Shown: positions 1 through 10,730 of the stretch, piece after piece
Position numbering within the stretch: position 1 is the first letter of the stretch
How the letters are laid out: every line of letters begins with the position of its first letter
DNA from: Mycoplasma tauri
GTDB lineage: Bacteria; Bacillota_I; Bacilli_A; Mycoplasmatales; Metamycoplasmataceae
DNA length: 64,000 nt
Direction: 5' to 3'
NCBI RefSeq assembly: GCF_016925555.1
Contig: NZ_CP070479.1
Coordinates: 62,001 to 126,000, forward strand
Made by a program: the position numbers and the translations under genes
The notes under the pieces: model-generated
The model's database searches: none
What the model was told of the DNA's origin: nothing
The model's input: only the letters and a program-made list of their open reading frames with translations

Positions 1-173
1 GAGTCGGGTATGAACCTAGAAAGAATACAAGATATTCTTTTGATGACATACACCTTCGTGTCTTGGCAATTAATAATAGAAAGAATTTTGATGCTAAGAT
101 TGAAATTGAATTAGGCAATAAAACAGGCTTAAACGACGAAGAAACATATGAATATAATGATTCTGATAAATAG
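1..173 (+). CDS. C-terminal end of an unknown protein (5' truncated by window)
   Basis: An open frame runs in from the left edge and stops at TAG 171-173, giving about 56 residues. The tail is polar and acidic (it ends YEYNDSDK) and has no membrane segment or motif I recognise. A hairpin with a T-run follows the stop directly, so this is the true end of a transcription unit. I cannot name the family; the rest lies outside the window. Confidence 0.6.
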   Translation, partial: VGYEPRKNTRYSFDDIHLRVLAINNRKNFDAKIEIELGNKTGLNDEETYEYNDSDK

Positions 174-195
174 CATATTTGTGCTATTTTTTTAT
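168..195 (+). terminator. Rho-independent terminator after the first gene
   Basis: AAATAGCA (168-175) pairs with TGCTATTT (182-189) around a 6-nt loop and is followed by T-rich sequence. The stop codon of the upstream gene lies inside the left arm. Confidence 0.75.
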
Positions 196-225
196 TTTTC
201 AAAAAATAATTTGTTTAAATAAATA

Positions 226-254
226 TTGATTATGTAGTTTTTTTAATGTATAAT
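226..254 (+). promoter_or_regulatory. Promoter of tRNA-Gly
   Basis: TTGATT (226-231) and TATAAT (249-254) are separated by 17 nt and lie just upstream of the tRNA at 269. This is a good sigma-70-type promoter and one of the few in the window with a recognisable -35 box. Confidence 0.7.
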
Positions 255-268
255 ATAAAAGCATTTTT

Positions 269-342
269 GCAAATGTAGTTCAATGGTAGAACTCCAGCCT
301 TCCAAGCTGGTCATGCGGGTTCGATTCCCGTCATTTGCTCCA
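269..342 (+). tRNA. tRNA-Gly (anticodon TCC)
   Basis: The 7-bp acceptor stem GCAAATG/CATTTGC, the D arm GTTC/GAAC, the anticodon stem CCAGC/GCTGG with loop CTTCCAA, and the T arm with TTCGATT are all present. CCA is encoded. The gene is monocistronic, with its own promoter and terminator. Confidence 0.97.
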
Positions 343-367
343 TTTGCTTAATGTAATTAAGCGCTAA

Positions 368-408
368 TAAACAAACTAAGGTCACCCCTTAGTTTGTTTA
401 TTTTTTTT
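368..408 (+). terminator. Strong terminator after tRNA-Gly
   Basis: A 14-bp perfect stem (368-381 with 387-400, loop of 5) is followed by eight T residues. This is a textbook intrinsic terminator. Confidence 0.9.
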
Positions 409-565
409 AACGTATTTGCCCATAAAATTAAAAATAAAAAATATTCATTTATATTTAGTTTCTAATCCATTAATTTTTAAAAAAATTAATATAAAATTTA
501 AATTTATACGAAGACGTTTTATAAAAAATCGACTTTTAATTATTAAAAAAGGAGTTTATAAATAT

Positions 566-1525
566 ATGTTTCGTTTTTATCACTTTTCAAAAGCAAGTCG
601 AGAAAATGCTAAAGAGCCTAATGATTTATTAACGTGATCTATTAATTTAATTAGTGAATTTTTTGGCACTATATTCATTTCTATAGCATTTGCTGGTTTA
701 TCAATTTTGATAAATGGCAGGAAATTAGGCAGTTATATGCTAAATGATGTTGTAGTTGGATTTTATGCAGGTTTTGCTGTTATAGGCCCAGCTTCATTGT
801 TTTTTGGACATTGAAGTGCTGATATGAATCCAATAAATAGCATTTATAAAATTATCAATGGCAGAGACACAGTTTTATATGGAATGAGCAAAATAATAGT
901 TCAATTTTTTGGTGGTATATCTGCAGGATTAATGATTTATACTATTGGGACATGAACTAATGATGGCAATGCTGCAAATATAGCTATAAGTGCTGTTGAA
1001 GTTGCCAAGAAAGATTTTCTTAAATGGAACAATACTGGACAAAGTGCATTAATTGGAGGCTCTGGTTGAATTTTCTTTGGAGAGCTAATTGTTGCAGCTA
1101 TTTTCTTGTTTCCTTCTTTTACACCAAGGCTTAATGGAAGAAATGAAAAATATAGAACAATTATGAAAATGTTTATTTTTTCACTTTGTGTTTGAACAGG
1201 AAGTCTCATTGGTTCAACAGCAATAAACCCTGCTAGAGGTTTGGCTCAGCAAATACCAGCACTATTTTTTGGAATTAAAGATGGATCTACACTTCACGGA
1301 CAAACTGATTTAATACTTTCTACTATTTTTCTAGTACTTGGTGGATGTTTTGCCCCTCTCTTTTATGCTTTAGTTCAAGGTTTTACAGAAACATATTTTA
1401 ACCCTTTAATCAATAAAATTTTCTATTATCATAATAGAAGTAAATTATTTATGATTTCAAATAAAGATAAGTTAAAACTTAAAAAAAATAAAAAAAATAT
1501 TAACAATAAACAAAAATATGAATAG
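566..1525 (+). CDS. glpF: MIP family aquaporin / glycerol facilitator
   Basis: A 319-residue polytopic membrane protein of the major intrinsic protein family, which lets water and small polyols such as glycerol cross the membrane. Two half-repeats are visible. The first begins with the SEFFGT helix and has NPI in place of the first NPA box (in ADMNPINS). The second has a canonical box in INPARGLA. I chose ATG 566 because AAAAGGAG lies 11 nt upstream; an in-frame TTG at 416 would add about 50 basic residues and has no ribosome site. The C-terminus is a Lys/Asn-rich tail of about 35 residues. Whether it prefers glycerol or water cannot be read from the sequence. The gene stands alone, between a tRNA terminator and argS. 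Confidence 0.85.
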
Positions 1526-1624
1526 TAAAGGAAAAATACATATATACCTATAAAATAGCAGTTTTGGATAATGCTTTTTATTAAAATAGTTATTATCTAT
1601 GAAGAAGTAAAATGAGTATTAATG

Positions 1625-1630
1625 TATAAT
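1625..1630 (+). promoter_or_regulatory. -10 box of argS, probably leaderless
   Basis: TATAAT ends 8 nt before the argS ATG and no Shine-Dalgarno sequence lies between. Transcription would start at or next to the A of ATG. The same arrangement recurs at several other genes in the window. Confidence 0.55.
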
Positions 1631-1638
1631 GTAATAAT

Positions 1639-3258
1639 ATGAATAAGTTAGAATTTAAAGAAAAATTGCTTAAAAAAATACAAGAAATAGCTAATGAATT
1701 AGGTATAGAAAAAGAAGTTTTTTTGATTGAACCTAAAGGTCATGCTGATTTAACTACTAATATGGCTATGGGAAATAAAGGAAGAGATCCGCATATATTG
1801 GCTAATGAAATAATATCTAGATTGAATTCTAAAGAATTAGGGCTTGAGAAAATTGAAGTTGCTGGCCCTGGCTTTATTAATTTTTATGTAGATAATAATT
1901 TCTTTGTTAAAGCTGTTAATGAAATTATTAAGTTTGGTAAAAAATATGGCAAAGGCAATAAAAAAGGCAAGATAAATATAGAATTTGTTTCGGCTAATCC
2001 AACGGGTTTTTTACATGTTGGACATGCACGTAATGCTGCTATTGGTAGTTCAATAGCTAACATAGTTGAATTTGCTGGTTATGATGTCGTAAGAGAATAT
2101 TATATAAATGATTCAGGCAATCAAATTAATGTTTTAGCAAATAGTGTTTGAGCTAGATATCAACAATTTTTTAATTCTAAATTTCCAATGCCAGAAGAAG
2201 CTTACAATGGCGCTGACATAATTTGATGTGCAAAACAGTTAAAGAAAAAATATAATGATAAATTTGCAGGAAAAATAATAAACAAAGAAATATTTGAAAA
2301 AATAAAATCTGAAGCTGTTGAATTGTTTATGCAAAAAAACAAAAATATACTTAAAAAATTCGGAGTATGATTTGATGTGTTTTTTAGTGAAAAAACTTTG
2401 TATTCTGATAATGAAGCAAAGATTAAGGAAGCTATTAGAGGTTTAGATAATACTTTTGAACAAGACGGTGCTTTATGGTTAAAAACCACTATTCATGGAG
2501 ATGATAAAGATCGTGTTTTAATCAAAAGTGACAAGAGTTACACATATTTTATGCCCGATATTGCTTATCATAAGAATAAATTTGAGCGTATGGGAAAAGG
2601 TTCAATTATTATGAATGTTTGAGGGGCTGATCATTCTGGATATATTAAAAGAATGCAGTGTGCTATGCAAGATTTAGGACAAGACTCTGATAATTTGATA
2701 GTACTTTGCATGCAACTTGTAAGATTAGTTAGAAATGGTGAAGAATTCAAAATGTCAAAAAGAAGAGGAACTAGTTTCTTCCTTTCAGAATTTATTAAAA
2801 TGGTTGGCAAAGATTCTGCAAGATTCTTGCTTCTTGATAGAACATATAATTCTAAATTGGATTTTGACATAGATCTTGCTACAAACAAAACCAATGATAA
2901 TCCTGTAATTTTAATACAATATGCTAATGCAAGAGCTTATTCATTATTGAGTAAATCATCATTAAATTCTAAGAAATTTCAGGCAAAAAAAATTACTACT
3001 GAATTTGATACAAAACTTATTTCTACATTGTTAGAATTTCCAGAAATTATTGAAAAATCTGCTGAAAAATATATTACGCATCTTTTAACACAATATTTAG
3101 TTAAGCTAGCAAAAGAATTTAATTCATGATATTCAAATAGCCCAAAATTTATTGGTAATGAAAATGAAGAATCACTGATGGCCATTGCGAAAGCAGTTAA
3201 TATAACTTTAGAGAATGGAATGAGATTGCTCGCAGTATCTACACCGCACAAAATGTAA
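1639..3258 (+). CDS. argS: Arginyl-tRNA synthetase
   Basis: Class I aminoacyl-tRNA synthetase that charges tRNA-Arg; 539 residues, normal for mollicute ArgRS. The N-terminal additional domain is followed by the ATP-binding signature HVGH at residues 126-129 (in [13 protein letters not shown]) and the KMSKR loop at 371-375. A C-terminal helical anticodon-binding (DALR-type) domain ends in the typical NGMRLLAVS. In-frame TGA codons encode Trp, so the gene looks broken under the standard code but is intact under code 4. It has no ribosome-binding site and appears leaderless. It converges on rpsO and shares a bidirectional terminator with it. Confidence 0.97.
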
Positions 3259-3275
3259 AATATTTTTACAAAAAT

Positions 3276-3305
3276 AAAAAACTTGTCAATAATGACAAGT
3301 TTTTT
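3276..3305. terminator. Bidirectional terminator between argS and rpsO
   Basis: An 11-bp stem, 3278-3288 with 3293-3303 (AAAACTTGTCA and its complement), has a 4-nt loop and A/T runs on both sides. It can terminate both converging genes. Confidence 0.85.
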
Positions 3306-3312
3306 AATAAAA

Positions 3313-3579
3313 CTATTTTCTAAGGTTTAATTCATTAAGAACTTTTGAGTAAAGTTCAAGATCTTCATTTTTAAGATGTTGTAATAAAATTCTACGTTTT
3401 GTAATTTTAGCTAAGAAACCTCTTTTTGAGTGGTTATCTTTTGGGTTTGCTTGAAAATGTTTTTTAAGATCTTCGATTTCAGCTGTCAAAATAGCTATTT
3501 GAACGAAAATATTACCTGTGTCTTTTTTACTTTGACCATATTTAGCAACGATTTGAGCTTTTTGTTCTTTTGTAATCAT
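3313..3579 (-). CDS. rpsO: 30S ribosomal protein S15
   Basis: An 88-residue primary 16S rRNA-binding protein of the small-subunit platform, of standard length. It carries the S15 signatures DTGNIFVQIA, HSKRGFLAKITKRR and LLQHLKNED. GGAG lies about 8 nt upstream of the ATG. It is the last gene of the minus-strand run truB-HAD-ribF-rpsO; ribF next to rpsO is a common Firmicutes/Mollicutes order. Confidence 0.97.
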   Translation of the reverse strand: MITKEQKAQIVAKYGQSKKDTGNIFVQIAILTAEIEDLKKHFQANPKDNHSKRGFLAKITKRRILLQHLKNEDLELYSKVLNELNLRK

Positions 3580-3675
3580 TTTTTAAATCTCCATTTTATA
3601 AATGTTTTACCCTAGTATGAATTTAGTTAATTCAACCAAGAATAAAATTGCATTGCTTTTAAATGCTTTTTTATT

Positions 3676-4560
3676 TTATCACAGTTTCCCGCCATTATTC
3701 AACAAAAAAAATTTAGCATTTTTTAAATCTTCATTTGAAATTATTTCATCATTAATATCAGTGAAAAATCTAATTGGTTTTATTATTTTTATTCTTGCTT
3801 TCATTTTTTCTCAATTTTTAATTTTAAAGTCTAAGAAGCGCACTTCTAAATTTTCACTATCATACTTTAAAACAGCATAATAAGTCATTTTATCTATTTC
3901 AATCAAACACAAATAATTTGCATTTCTAAGCGGAATTAAATTCTTGGGTTTTTCAACAATAGCACTATCTTCGTTTCTTTTTAACTCAATATTAAATGAA
4001 TAAAGATATAAATTTAACGAATTTATTAGTTCAATGTCTCCAATTTCAATGCACTTTTTTATGAAGCTTGTAGAAATTTTTATACCAGATCCAACATGTA
4101 ATGTTGGTACTATAGATACTTTGTCTTTCCCTAGTTTGTTGATTAGAAAATCGGGGTTTCCTTTAGCTCTTGCACCGAATCTAAAGTCTTCACCAATAAC
4201 TATGTTAAAATTGTCCTTATTTTGTTTTGTAAGTAGTTTATCAATAAAAGCATCTGCCTCTAAATTCCAAATTTTAGAAAATTCCAAGTAAATTCCATTT
4301 TTAAAACCAATATTTGCAAATTCTTGAATTCTATTTTCGAAGTCACTAAATATGTAACCACTTATTGATTTTGGCATATTTTCTATGTCTTTAAAAAATA
4401 CAATTACTATATCTCTGTCAGAGTTAGAATTCTTTTTAATTTCTTTTGCTTTCTCATATAATGCATTATGTCCTAGGTGGAAACTTTCAAAAACGCCTAT
4501 TAAATAGATAGGTTTGTTAAATTTAGGCAATCTATCAAAGCTAAAAACATTAAAACTCAT
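3676..4560 (-). CDS. ribF: RibF-like FAD synthetase (flavokinase half degenerate)
   Basis: A 294-residue protein. The N-terminal half is a nucleotidyltransferase of the FMN adenylyltransferase type, with GVFESFHLGH near residue 22 and GEDFRFGARAKGN further on. It should make FAD from FMN. The C-terminal half, where riboflavin kinase normally lies, lacks the GRxxGFPTAN-type motif and the usual kinase metal and ATP motifs. I therefore expect FAD synthetase activity, with kinase activity doubtful. The stop is at 3676-3678; an in-frame TGA near 3811 is Trp, so the gene is longer than a standard-code reading suggests. The start is probably leaderless (TATAAT just upstream). Confidence 0.85.
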
Positions 4561-4588
4561 AATGATTATATTGTATAAAAAAAATAGG

Positions 4589-5431
4589 TTAATTAATAAA
4601 ACCTAATTCCTTTATTTTTTCTTTAACACCATTGTGTTCACAATCTATAGCGATATCATTAGCAACGCTTTTTACTCAATCATTAGCTCTTTGCATAGAA
4701 ACACCATAAGCTGAGTCTCTTAACATTTCATAATCATTTGAACTATCTCCAAAAGCCATCATATTATCACTTTGTTTATAACCTAAGTAATCACACAACC
4801 ATTGTAGTGTATGTGATTTTGTGGTACCTTTTTTAGCAATAAAGACACCCTTACTTCATTTTGCAGTTATTTCAAGATCCAAATTATTCTCATTAATTAT
4901 TTTTTTGGCCATGTCTGAGCATTTTTGGCTGTCTTCAGCACTTTTACATCCTATAGTAATGATATGAATATGTTCTTTGTTTATTTTTTCGTAGTCCATT
5001 TCAATAAGCTTTTCAGTATGTGGTCTTAAAAATCAAGTATTTGTATCCATATTTGGAGATTTAAATCCATAATTATTATCCGTAAGCATAAAACTATCAC
5101 AAGGTTTATAATTTATAAAAAATTCATAAAGAAATTTAAAATCGTCAAATTTAATGGTTCTTTCATAAATAATTTTATTTTGAGCAAGAGAATATACAAA
5201 TGCACCATTAGCACCAACAAAATAATCTACCATGTTTGCTTTATTTAATAGCTTTCCTATTGTTACAAATTCTCTTGCAGTAGCTATAATTGTTTTAATA
5301 TTATTTTGTTTTAATTTTTTAAACATATCTATTATTTCATTATTAAATTCAAGTTGACCATGCTGCAAAAGCGTGCCGTCAATATCAAATGCCATCAATT
5401 TTATATTTTCTAATAATTTTTTATTATCCAT
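4589..5431 (-). CDS. Cof-type HAD family phosphatase
   Basis: A 280-residue haloacid dehalogenase superfamily hydrolase of the Cof subfamily, acting on phosphorylated sugars or flavin/nucleotide metabolites. Motif I is AFDIDGTLL with D16 as nucleophile and D18 as acid/base; motif II is in TIIATAREF; the Lys of motif III is followed near the C-terminus by FGDSSNDYEM (motif IV). The cap domain lies between. The ATG overlaps the end of truB by 8 nt, indicating translational coupling. The substrate cannot be read from the sequence. Confidence 0.9.
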
Positions 5432-6278
5432 ATTTAAGTTCCTTTATTTTGTTTCCGAATATCTTTTTTACTTTTATATACTCATTTTTTAAAGTTATAA
5501 TCCCTCATATTATCTTTTTATTTATTAAGAGATAATCACCATTTAATAATCCTTTGTCATTTTTTATGATTTTGCCATTTATTAAATCTTTTGTTTGTTT
5601 TTCATTTGGTTCAAAAAATGGTATATTAAATAGCATTTTAGAATCAATTTTTGTATATTCATTTTCTTCTAAATTATCTAGACTAAGATTTCCTATTGCT
5701 GTTCTAACTAATTCTTTCATATAGGCGTATGAATTTAAGAAAATACCCAGATCATTTACAATACTTCTAATATAAGTGCCTTTTGAAACTTTTAATTCTA
5801 GCCATAATGTTTGTGATTCATAATTAAATTCAATTATTTTTGAATCTATAATTTTTATTTCTTGAGGTTTTAATGAAACCTCTTTTCCTTTGCGAGCTAA
5901 GTCATAGCTTTTAACTCCATTTATCTTTTTGGCACTGTAAATAGGAGGAATTTGGAATTTTTGATTTTCTAGTCAGGATTTGATTTTATTAATATCATGG
6001 TCATTAATTTTATATTTTGAAGTATTTATTATTGTACCTTCACTATCAAATGTATCTGTTTGTTGTCCAAATTGAATTAATGTTCTGTAAGTTTTGTCTT
6101 CGTGACAAATAAACTGTATAAGTTTTGTGTCATCTTCAGTAGCTACTAGCAATAAACCTGTAGCAAGTGGATCAAGAGTTCCTGTATGTCCAACTTTTTT
6201 GGCATTTATTTTTTTAGAAAATTTTCTAATTGAACTAAAAGATGATTCACCTTTAGATTTATTTAATAGATAAAACAT
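5424..6278 (-). CDS. truB: tRNA pseudouridine(55) synthase
   Basis: A 284-residue enzyme that converts U55 in the T loop of tRNAs to pseudouridine. The catalytic motif GHTGTLDPLATGLL holds the nucleophile D36, and KxYR-type and PIYSAKKxNG motifs follow. GGGGG lies about 4 nt before the ATG. The 3' end overlaps the HAD gene. Internal TGA codons encode Trp. Confidence 0.95.
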
Positions 6279-6364
6279 ATAACCCCCATCTGGAAAGGAA
6301 AATAATTATAACTTAAATATGTTATAAATTTATTTTTTTATAAAAAAATACTCCATAAAGAGGA

Positions 6365-8674
6365 TTATGATAAGTAGTTATTAATACCTGGGAAAACTTG
6401 TTCAGATGGTTCATTTGGAAATACTCAATATCTTGTATCAATTCTTCTTTGTATTCTTTCCTGCCTTTTTTCTTCAAGTTTTGATCAAAGAGATACAGAA
6501 ATAAACATTGTAGAGTATAAAACAAAAATACTTGATAACATAAATGCTAATAATGTTTCCCAATCAAGAGCTTTAATAAATGCTAAATATATTCCTAATT
6601 TTATGAATATAAAAGCTAAAGTTCAAAGATTGTAAATAAATGTTTCTACATAAATAGTATTAGCAATAGATCTCACTTGTTTTTTTTCTAGAGCACTATT
6701 ATTTTCAAATAATTTAATTTTTTCTTTAATTTTGTTGAAAATCATAAATTGGTTAGTACATGAAATTAATATTACTCAAAAAAATGTTTGAATTGAATAT
6801 GATGATAATGGAATTCTAGTTATTAAGAATAAACTAAATGTCAATACTATATTAATCAATAATGTAATTATCATAGAAACAGTTATTGCCCATTTAAAAC
6901 GAACTAATGAATAAAGTGTCAATGCTACTAAAATAACGACTAAAGAAATACCAAATTTTGAAAACTCAAGATTTATATTTGTGTTTGATAATTCTGCAAA
7001 TATGCCCACTGTGTTAAAACTTTTCCATGAATTTTTATTAATTGCAGATAATGTTATAAAAATTATTATTCCAATTAATACAAATAATGGAGTTATAAAA
7101 CTAATTCATTTTGATTTGTGAACATAGTCAATTTTTCTAAATTTGTCATTTTCTTTATTACTAATAGTTGTTTCATTTTTTCTAACAAACAATAGTCAAC
7201 GATTGTTTTCAAATACATCTGTATTAAGCATAAGACCTGCTAATCATCTATTGATTAGTATTAATGATAATATGCCAGATATTGAAGAGAACGCAACCAT
7301 TAACGAGAAAGTTTGCATATTTGGCGTACCTATAAAGAATAGAATTGTTGATACAAATAGAGACAATATAAAAATATCTAAGGAAGGAACAAAACTCTTG
7401 TTTGCTGCATTTTTATAGGACTTTTTGATTTTATTGTTGTTTTTGTAAACTTCATTTTTGAAATTCAGTAATTGAATAAATAATACAATAGTTCCAACGA
7501 TTATGCCAACTATTAATCCTGTGACAGTTGGCGGAGAAAAACGGCCTTGTAAAAGAGTGAAAAGTAGTAATGTTAAAAATACAAATAAACCAAGAGCAAC
7601 TGAATTTAATGCACCAAGTAGACCAAAACAGACAATCAAAATAATTGCAATTAAAGCTATAGCAATAGAAGCAGCGATTCATACATATGAAAAATTAAAT
7701 TTAGAATTTTCCTTGGTATAAAACATTGGTTCGTTATGTAATTTAAGTTCTAAATTTTTATTTGAACTTATATTGATGCTTGAAGCAATAGCGTATGTAG
7801 TAGATTTTTGAGAATCTAAAATATCCTTAATGATAAAGTTTTTTTCATTTAAATCGCCACCAAGACTAACTAAATATTTGCCACCATCAAAATCAAATTT
7901 CTTAAGAGCATTTCATTTTTTATTTTTGTTATCTCATGGTGTGTTGTTAACAAATACAAAATTTGCAGCATTTTCACCGGCAGCCAATCAATCATCTTTA
8001 TATAAGTTATCATTTGCTTTATGATATAAATCATCAAGATTTGCCCACATTAATAGGCCATGACTTTCTGTATTTGAAATATATCTAATTGCTTTAGTTC
8101 ATTCTCTTATAGCATCGTCATCTTTTAATTCTAAATGAATTTGATATTTACGATTAAATGGATTAAATATAACCTTTGCTGAATTGGGTTTTAATGGTGC
8201 AGCATATTTTTCTATATCGTGATAGTCAATTTTTGCTTTAGGATCATTATTAAAGAGTCCATTTGAAAATATTGGTCTCATTTCAGTGTCTGTGAACACA
8301 AAAGAACTCTTTTTAAGTATTGCATTTTCAAATTCTTTTTTTTGCTTTGAATTTTCGTTATCAAATAATTTATGTCTTGTAACTTCTATTATTCCATTTC
8401 CTTTTGGTACAAAATCAGTTGAAAAGTCATTTACACTAGCAAAACGATATTTTAGTGAATTGCTTATATCAGTTAATTCTTTATCATTTGAATTTTCATA
8501 TTTGCCATTCTCGGTTTTTAGTTTTGCTTCAATTTGATATTTAACACCTTCTCCATATTCAACTGACACTTCCATTTTTTTTGAAATAGCAAAAAATGAA
8601 CCACATATAATAGTTATTAAGATTCCAATAATTGCAAAAAATAACAAAAGTCATCTTTTTCAATTTTTTGGCAT
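6365..8674 (-). CDS. secDF: Protein translocase subunit SecDF (fused)
   Basis: A 769-residue membrane protein. After an N-terminal helix (about residues 8-30) comes a large extracytoplasmic region (about 30-320), then a first block of six helices with the SecD-like stretch PPTVTGLIVGIIVGTIV near 390. A second block is SecF-like. SecDF assists the SecYEG translocon by pulling exported proteins across with the proton motive force. In the SecF half the usual acidic pore residues of the NDT/VVFDR motif are not obvious: the matching stretch reads ISCTNQFMIFNKIKE. The fused form is known in Firmicutes and mollicutes. The start MPKNWKRW has a weak ribosome site. Confidence 0.82.
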
Positions 8675-8839
8675 AAATATTTTTTTAAAAAATGATATAA
8701 AGCTTGTTCAAAACTGCAACATAATTTTTATATTATATATTAAACTTTAAATTATTAAATTTAATACTATGTGAATAATAGTAAAATATCTTTTATTTTT
8801 TTAGCGTTTTTTCTAAACATTTATTCAAATGGAAATAAT

Positions 8840-9790
8840 TTAATATTTATTCTTTAACAAATAATCAACACCTTTAGTTGTAATTTTTCTACCTCGAGGA
8901 GATTTTTCTATTAGTTGTAAAAATAGTAAATGAGGTTCAATATCATTAATTAAGTTTTCCTTATTAATATTTAAAATTCCAGAAAGAGAATCAATTGAAA
9001 TAAATTTATTATAGAAAGATTCCTTAAGAAGTGATAAGTATTCTATGTGTTCCTTATTCAGTCCTAAATTATATAATTCAAGATGTTTAAAGGCATTTTT
9101 AGCATCTTGTATACTGATTTTTTTGTTGTTATTTTTGATGGCAAAATCATAAGATCTTTTTAAAAGATGATTTGCTATTCTAGGAGTGCCCCTGGAGTAT
9201 TCAGATATTAATTTTAATACCCCATCGTCTGATGTAATATTCATTTTTGTGCTACTTTTTTCTAAAATTTTAACAATTTGATTATTATCATACTGGCTTA
9301 ATCTAGCTAAAAAACCAAATCTATCTTTAAATGGTTGACTTAACAGATTAATTTTTGTAGTAGCTCCTACTAATGTGAATGGTTTAATATTCATTCTCAT
9401 TACTTTAGAATTTCCCTCTGGTCCTATAATTAAGTCGATTTTAAAATCTTCCATAGCGTTATAAATTATTTCTTCAACATTTTTGTTTATGCTATGAATT
9501 TCATCAATAAAAACTATATCATGTTCATTAATGTTGGCGAAAACACTTAAAACATCAGACTTTTTTTCAAGCAATGATCCTTGCAAATAATGTACTTTCT
9601 TTTTTAATTCATTTCCAATGATTGAAGCTAACGTTGTTTTTCCTGTTCCGGGCGGCCCATAAAATAATATATGATCAAGCGTTTCTTTTCGATGCTTTGA
9701 TCCTTCTATCATAGTTTTTAGTGTTATTAATAGTTTATCCTGGCCTATAAATTCATTAAAATTGGATGGCCTAAGTAGAAGCTGATTCAT
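8840..9790 (-). CDS. ruvB: Holliday junction branch migration helicase RuvB
   Basis: A 316-residue AAA+ motor that drives branch migration of Holliday junctions together with RuvA. Walker A GPPGTGKT is at 45-52, Walker B FIDEIHS near 95, sensor VGATTK near 145, and the arginine finger region DRFGFLARL follows. A C-terminal winged helix carries PRGRKIT, the usual RuvB ending. The start overlaps the end of ruvA by 20 nt. Confidence 0.96.
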   Translation of the reverse strand: MNQLLLRPSNFNEFIGQDKLLITLKTMIEGSKHRKETLDHILFYGPPGTGKTTLASIIGNELKKKVHYLQGSLLEKKSDVLSVFANINEHDIVFIDEIHSINKNVEEIIYNAMEDFKIDLIIGPEGNSKVMRMNIKPFTLVGATTKINLLSQPFKDRFGFLARLSQYDNNQIVKILEKSSTKMNITSDDGVLKLISEYSRGTPRIANHLLKRSYDFAIKNNNKKISIQDAKNAFKHLELYNLGLNKEHIEYLSLLKESFYNKFISIDSLSGILNINKENLINDIEPHLLFLQLIEKSPRGRKITTKGVDYLLKNKY

Positions 9791-10367
9791 AATTATTAAC
9801 AGACATTAGTTTAATTGCTTCTTCAATCATTTCTTCCAAATTTGCAGATGTAGAAATTTGGGCCAGCGCATTATCTATTTGTTTCGTTTTAAAACCCAAC
9901 ATTTTTAAAGTGTCCTTGGCTTCATTTAATTTTCCAACTGATAGATTAATGTTTTCAGTAACCTTTGGATTGATCATTTTTGATCATTTTTGTTGTAATT
10001 CTGCACATATTAATCTTGCAGATTTTTGATTCAAATAAGGTATTTCAACCAAGGCCTCTATGTTCCCTTGTGCAATTAATGCAGAAACTTTTTCAAAACC
10101 TTGATTAAGAATATTAAATGCTGCTTTTGGTCCAATTCCATTTAATGAAATAAGATCAATAAATAATAATCTTTCTTTAAAATCTTTAAAAGCATAAGTA
10201 GCTCAATAATAATCATTTTTTATTTCAAAAAGATACAATTTACATTTTTGATTATTATTTATCCTTTCATGATTTGGAAATATAACCGAATAACCAACTC
10301 CTTGACTTTCAAAAATTAAATTTGAGTTATTTTTGTGAATTACTTCACCAATTCTATATAAAATCAT
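9771..10367 (-). CDS. ruvA: Holliday junction complex subunit RuvA
   Basis: A 198-residue protein whose tetramer holds the four-way junction and loads RuvB. N-terminal OB fold (MILYRIGEVIHKN...), then helix-hairpin-helix motifs (LISLNGIGPKAAFNIL and ALVEIPYLNQKSA) and a C-terminal RuvB-binding domain. GGAGGT lies just before the ATG. The operon is ruvA-ruvB, on the minus strand. Confidence 0.95.
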
Positions 10368-10418
10368 TTTTTACCTCCATATCAATATCAATATTTTGTA
10401 TTCAAGTTAGAAATAGAA

Positions 10419-10473
10419 AAAAACGGAAAAAAATGGGAAAACGAATGCTTTATTCCCATTTTTTTCCGTTTTT
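10419..10473. repeat. 21-bp perfect inverted repeat in a divergent intergenic region
   Basis: 10419-10439 is perfectly complementary to 10453-10473 (arms contain ACGG-A7-TGGGAA), with a 13-nt loop. It lies between ruvA (leftward) and the small ORF at 10507 (rightward), so neither flanking gene would need it as a terminator. The right arm holds a 15-mer (10458-10472) that recurs at 56382-56396 in another divergent intergenic region. Confidence 0.75.
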
Positions 10474-10506
10474 AGTAGATACTATTCATTAACAAGTTGT
10501 AATGTT

Positions 10507-10728
10507 ATGAAGAAAAAAATTAATTTTTATCAAGTAAAATCTCTTATAAAAAAACATGGATATGAAATAGATTCCGTTGATTGTATTGAAGATATTTTAT
10601 TTATTAATATGGTAATGAATGAAAATAAAGGAGCAATAAAATTTGATATAGATAAAGAATTACTTACTATAGTAAAATTTCCTAATTTACCTATAAAACA
10701 GCTAAATTATCCAAATAATTATCTATAA
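10507..10728 (+). CDS. Small uncharacterised protein (73 aa)
   Basis: A 73-residue lysine- and isoleucine-rich soluble protein. It has no signal peptide, membrane segment or recognised motif. It alternates charged and hydrophobic residues as in a small alpha/beta fold (YQVKSLIKKHGYEIDSVD). There is no clear ribosome-binding site before ATG 10507. It is isolated between the long hairpin upstream and the tRNA cluster downstream, which points the other way. I do not recognise the family. Confidence 0.55.
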   Translation: MKKKINFYQVKSLIKKHGYEIDSVDCIEDILFINMVMNENKGAIKFDIDKELLTIVKFPNLPIKQLNYPNNYL

Positions 10729-10730
10729 AA

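Noticed and set aside
416-565. Upstream TTG start for the aquaporin
   Set aside because: It has no ribosome site and adds a basic stretch not expected in the family; ATG 566 has AAAAGGAG.
937-1209. Minus-strand frames inside glpF, argS and other genes
   Set aside because: They are shadows of strongly supported genes on the other strand, with no ribosome site and no conserved motif.
1639-3258. argS as a frameshifted pseudogene
   Set aside because: All breaks are TGA codons in one frame, which encode Trp in this organism; the HIGH and KMSKR motifs are in place.
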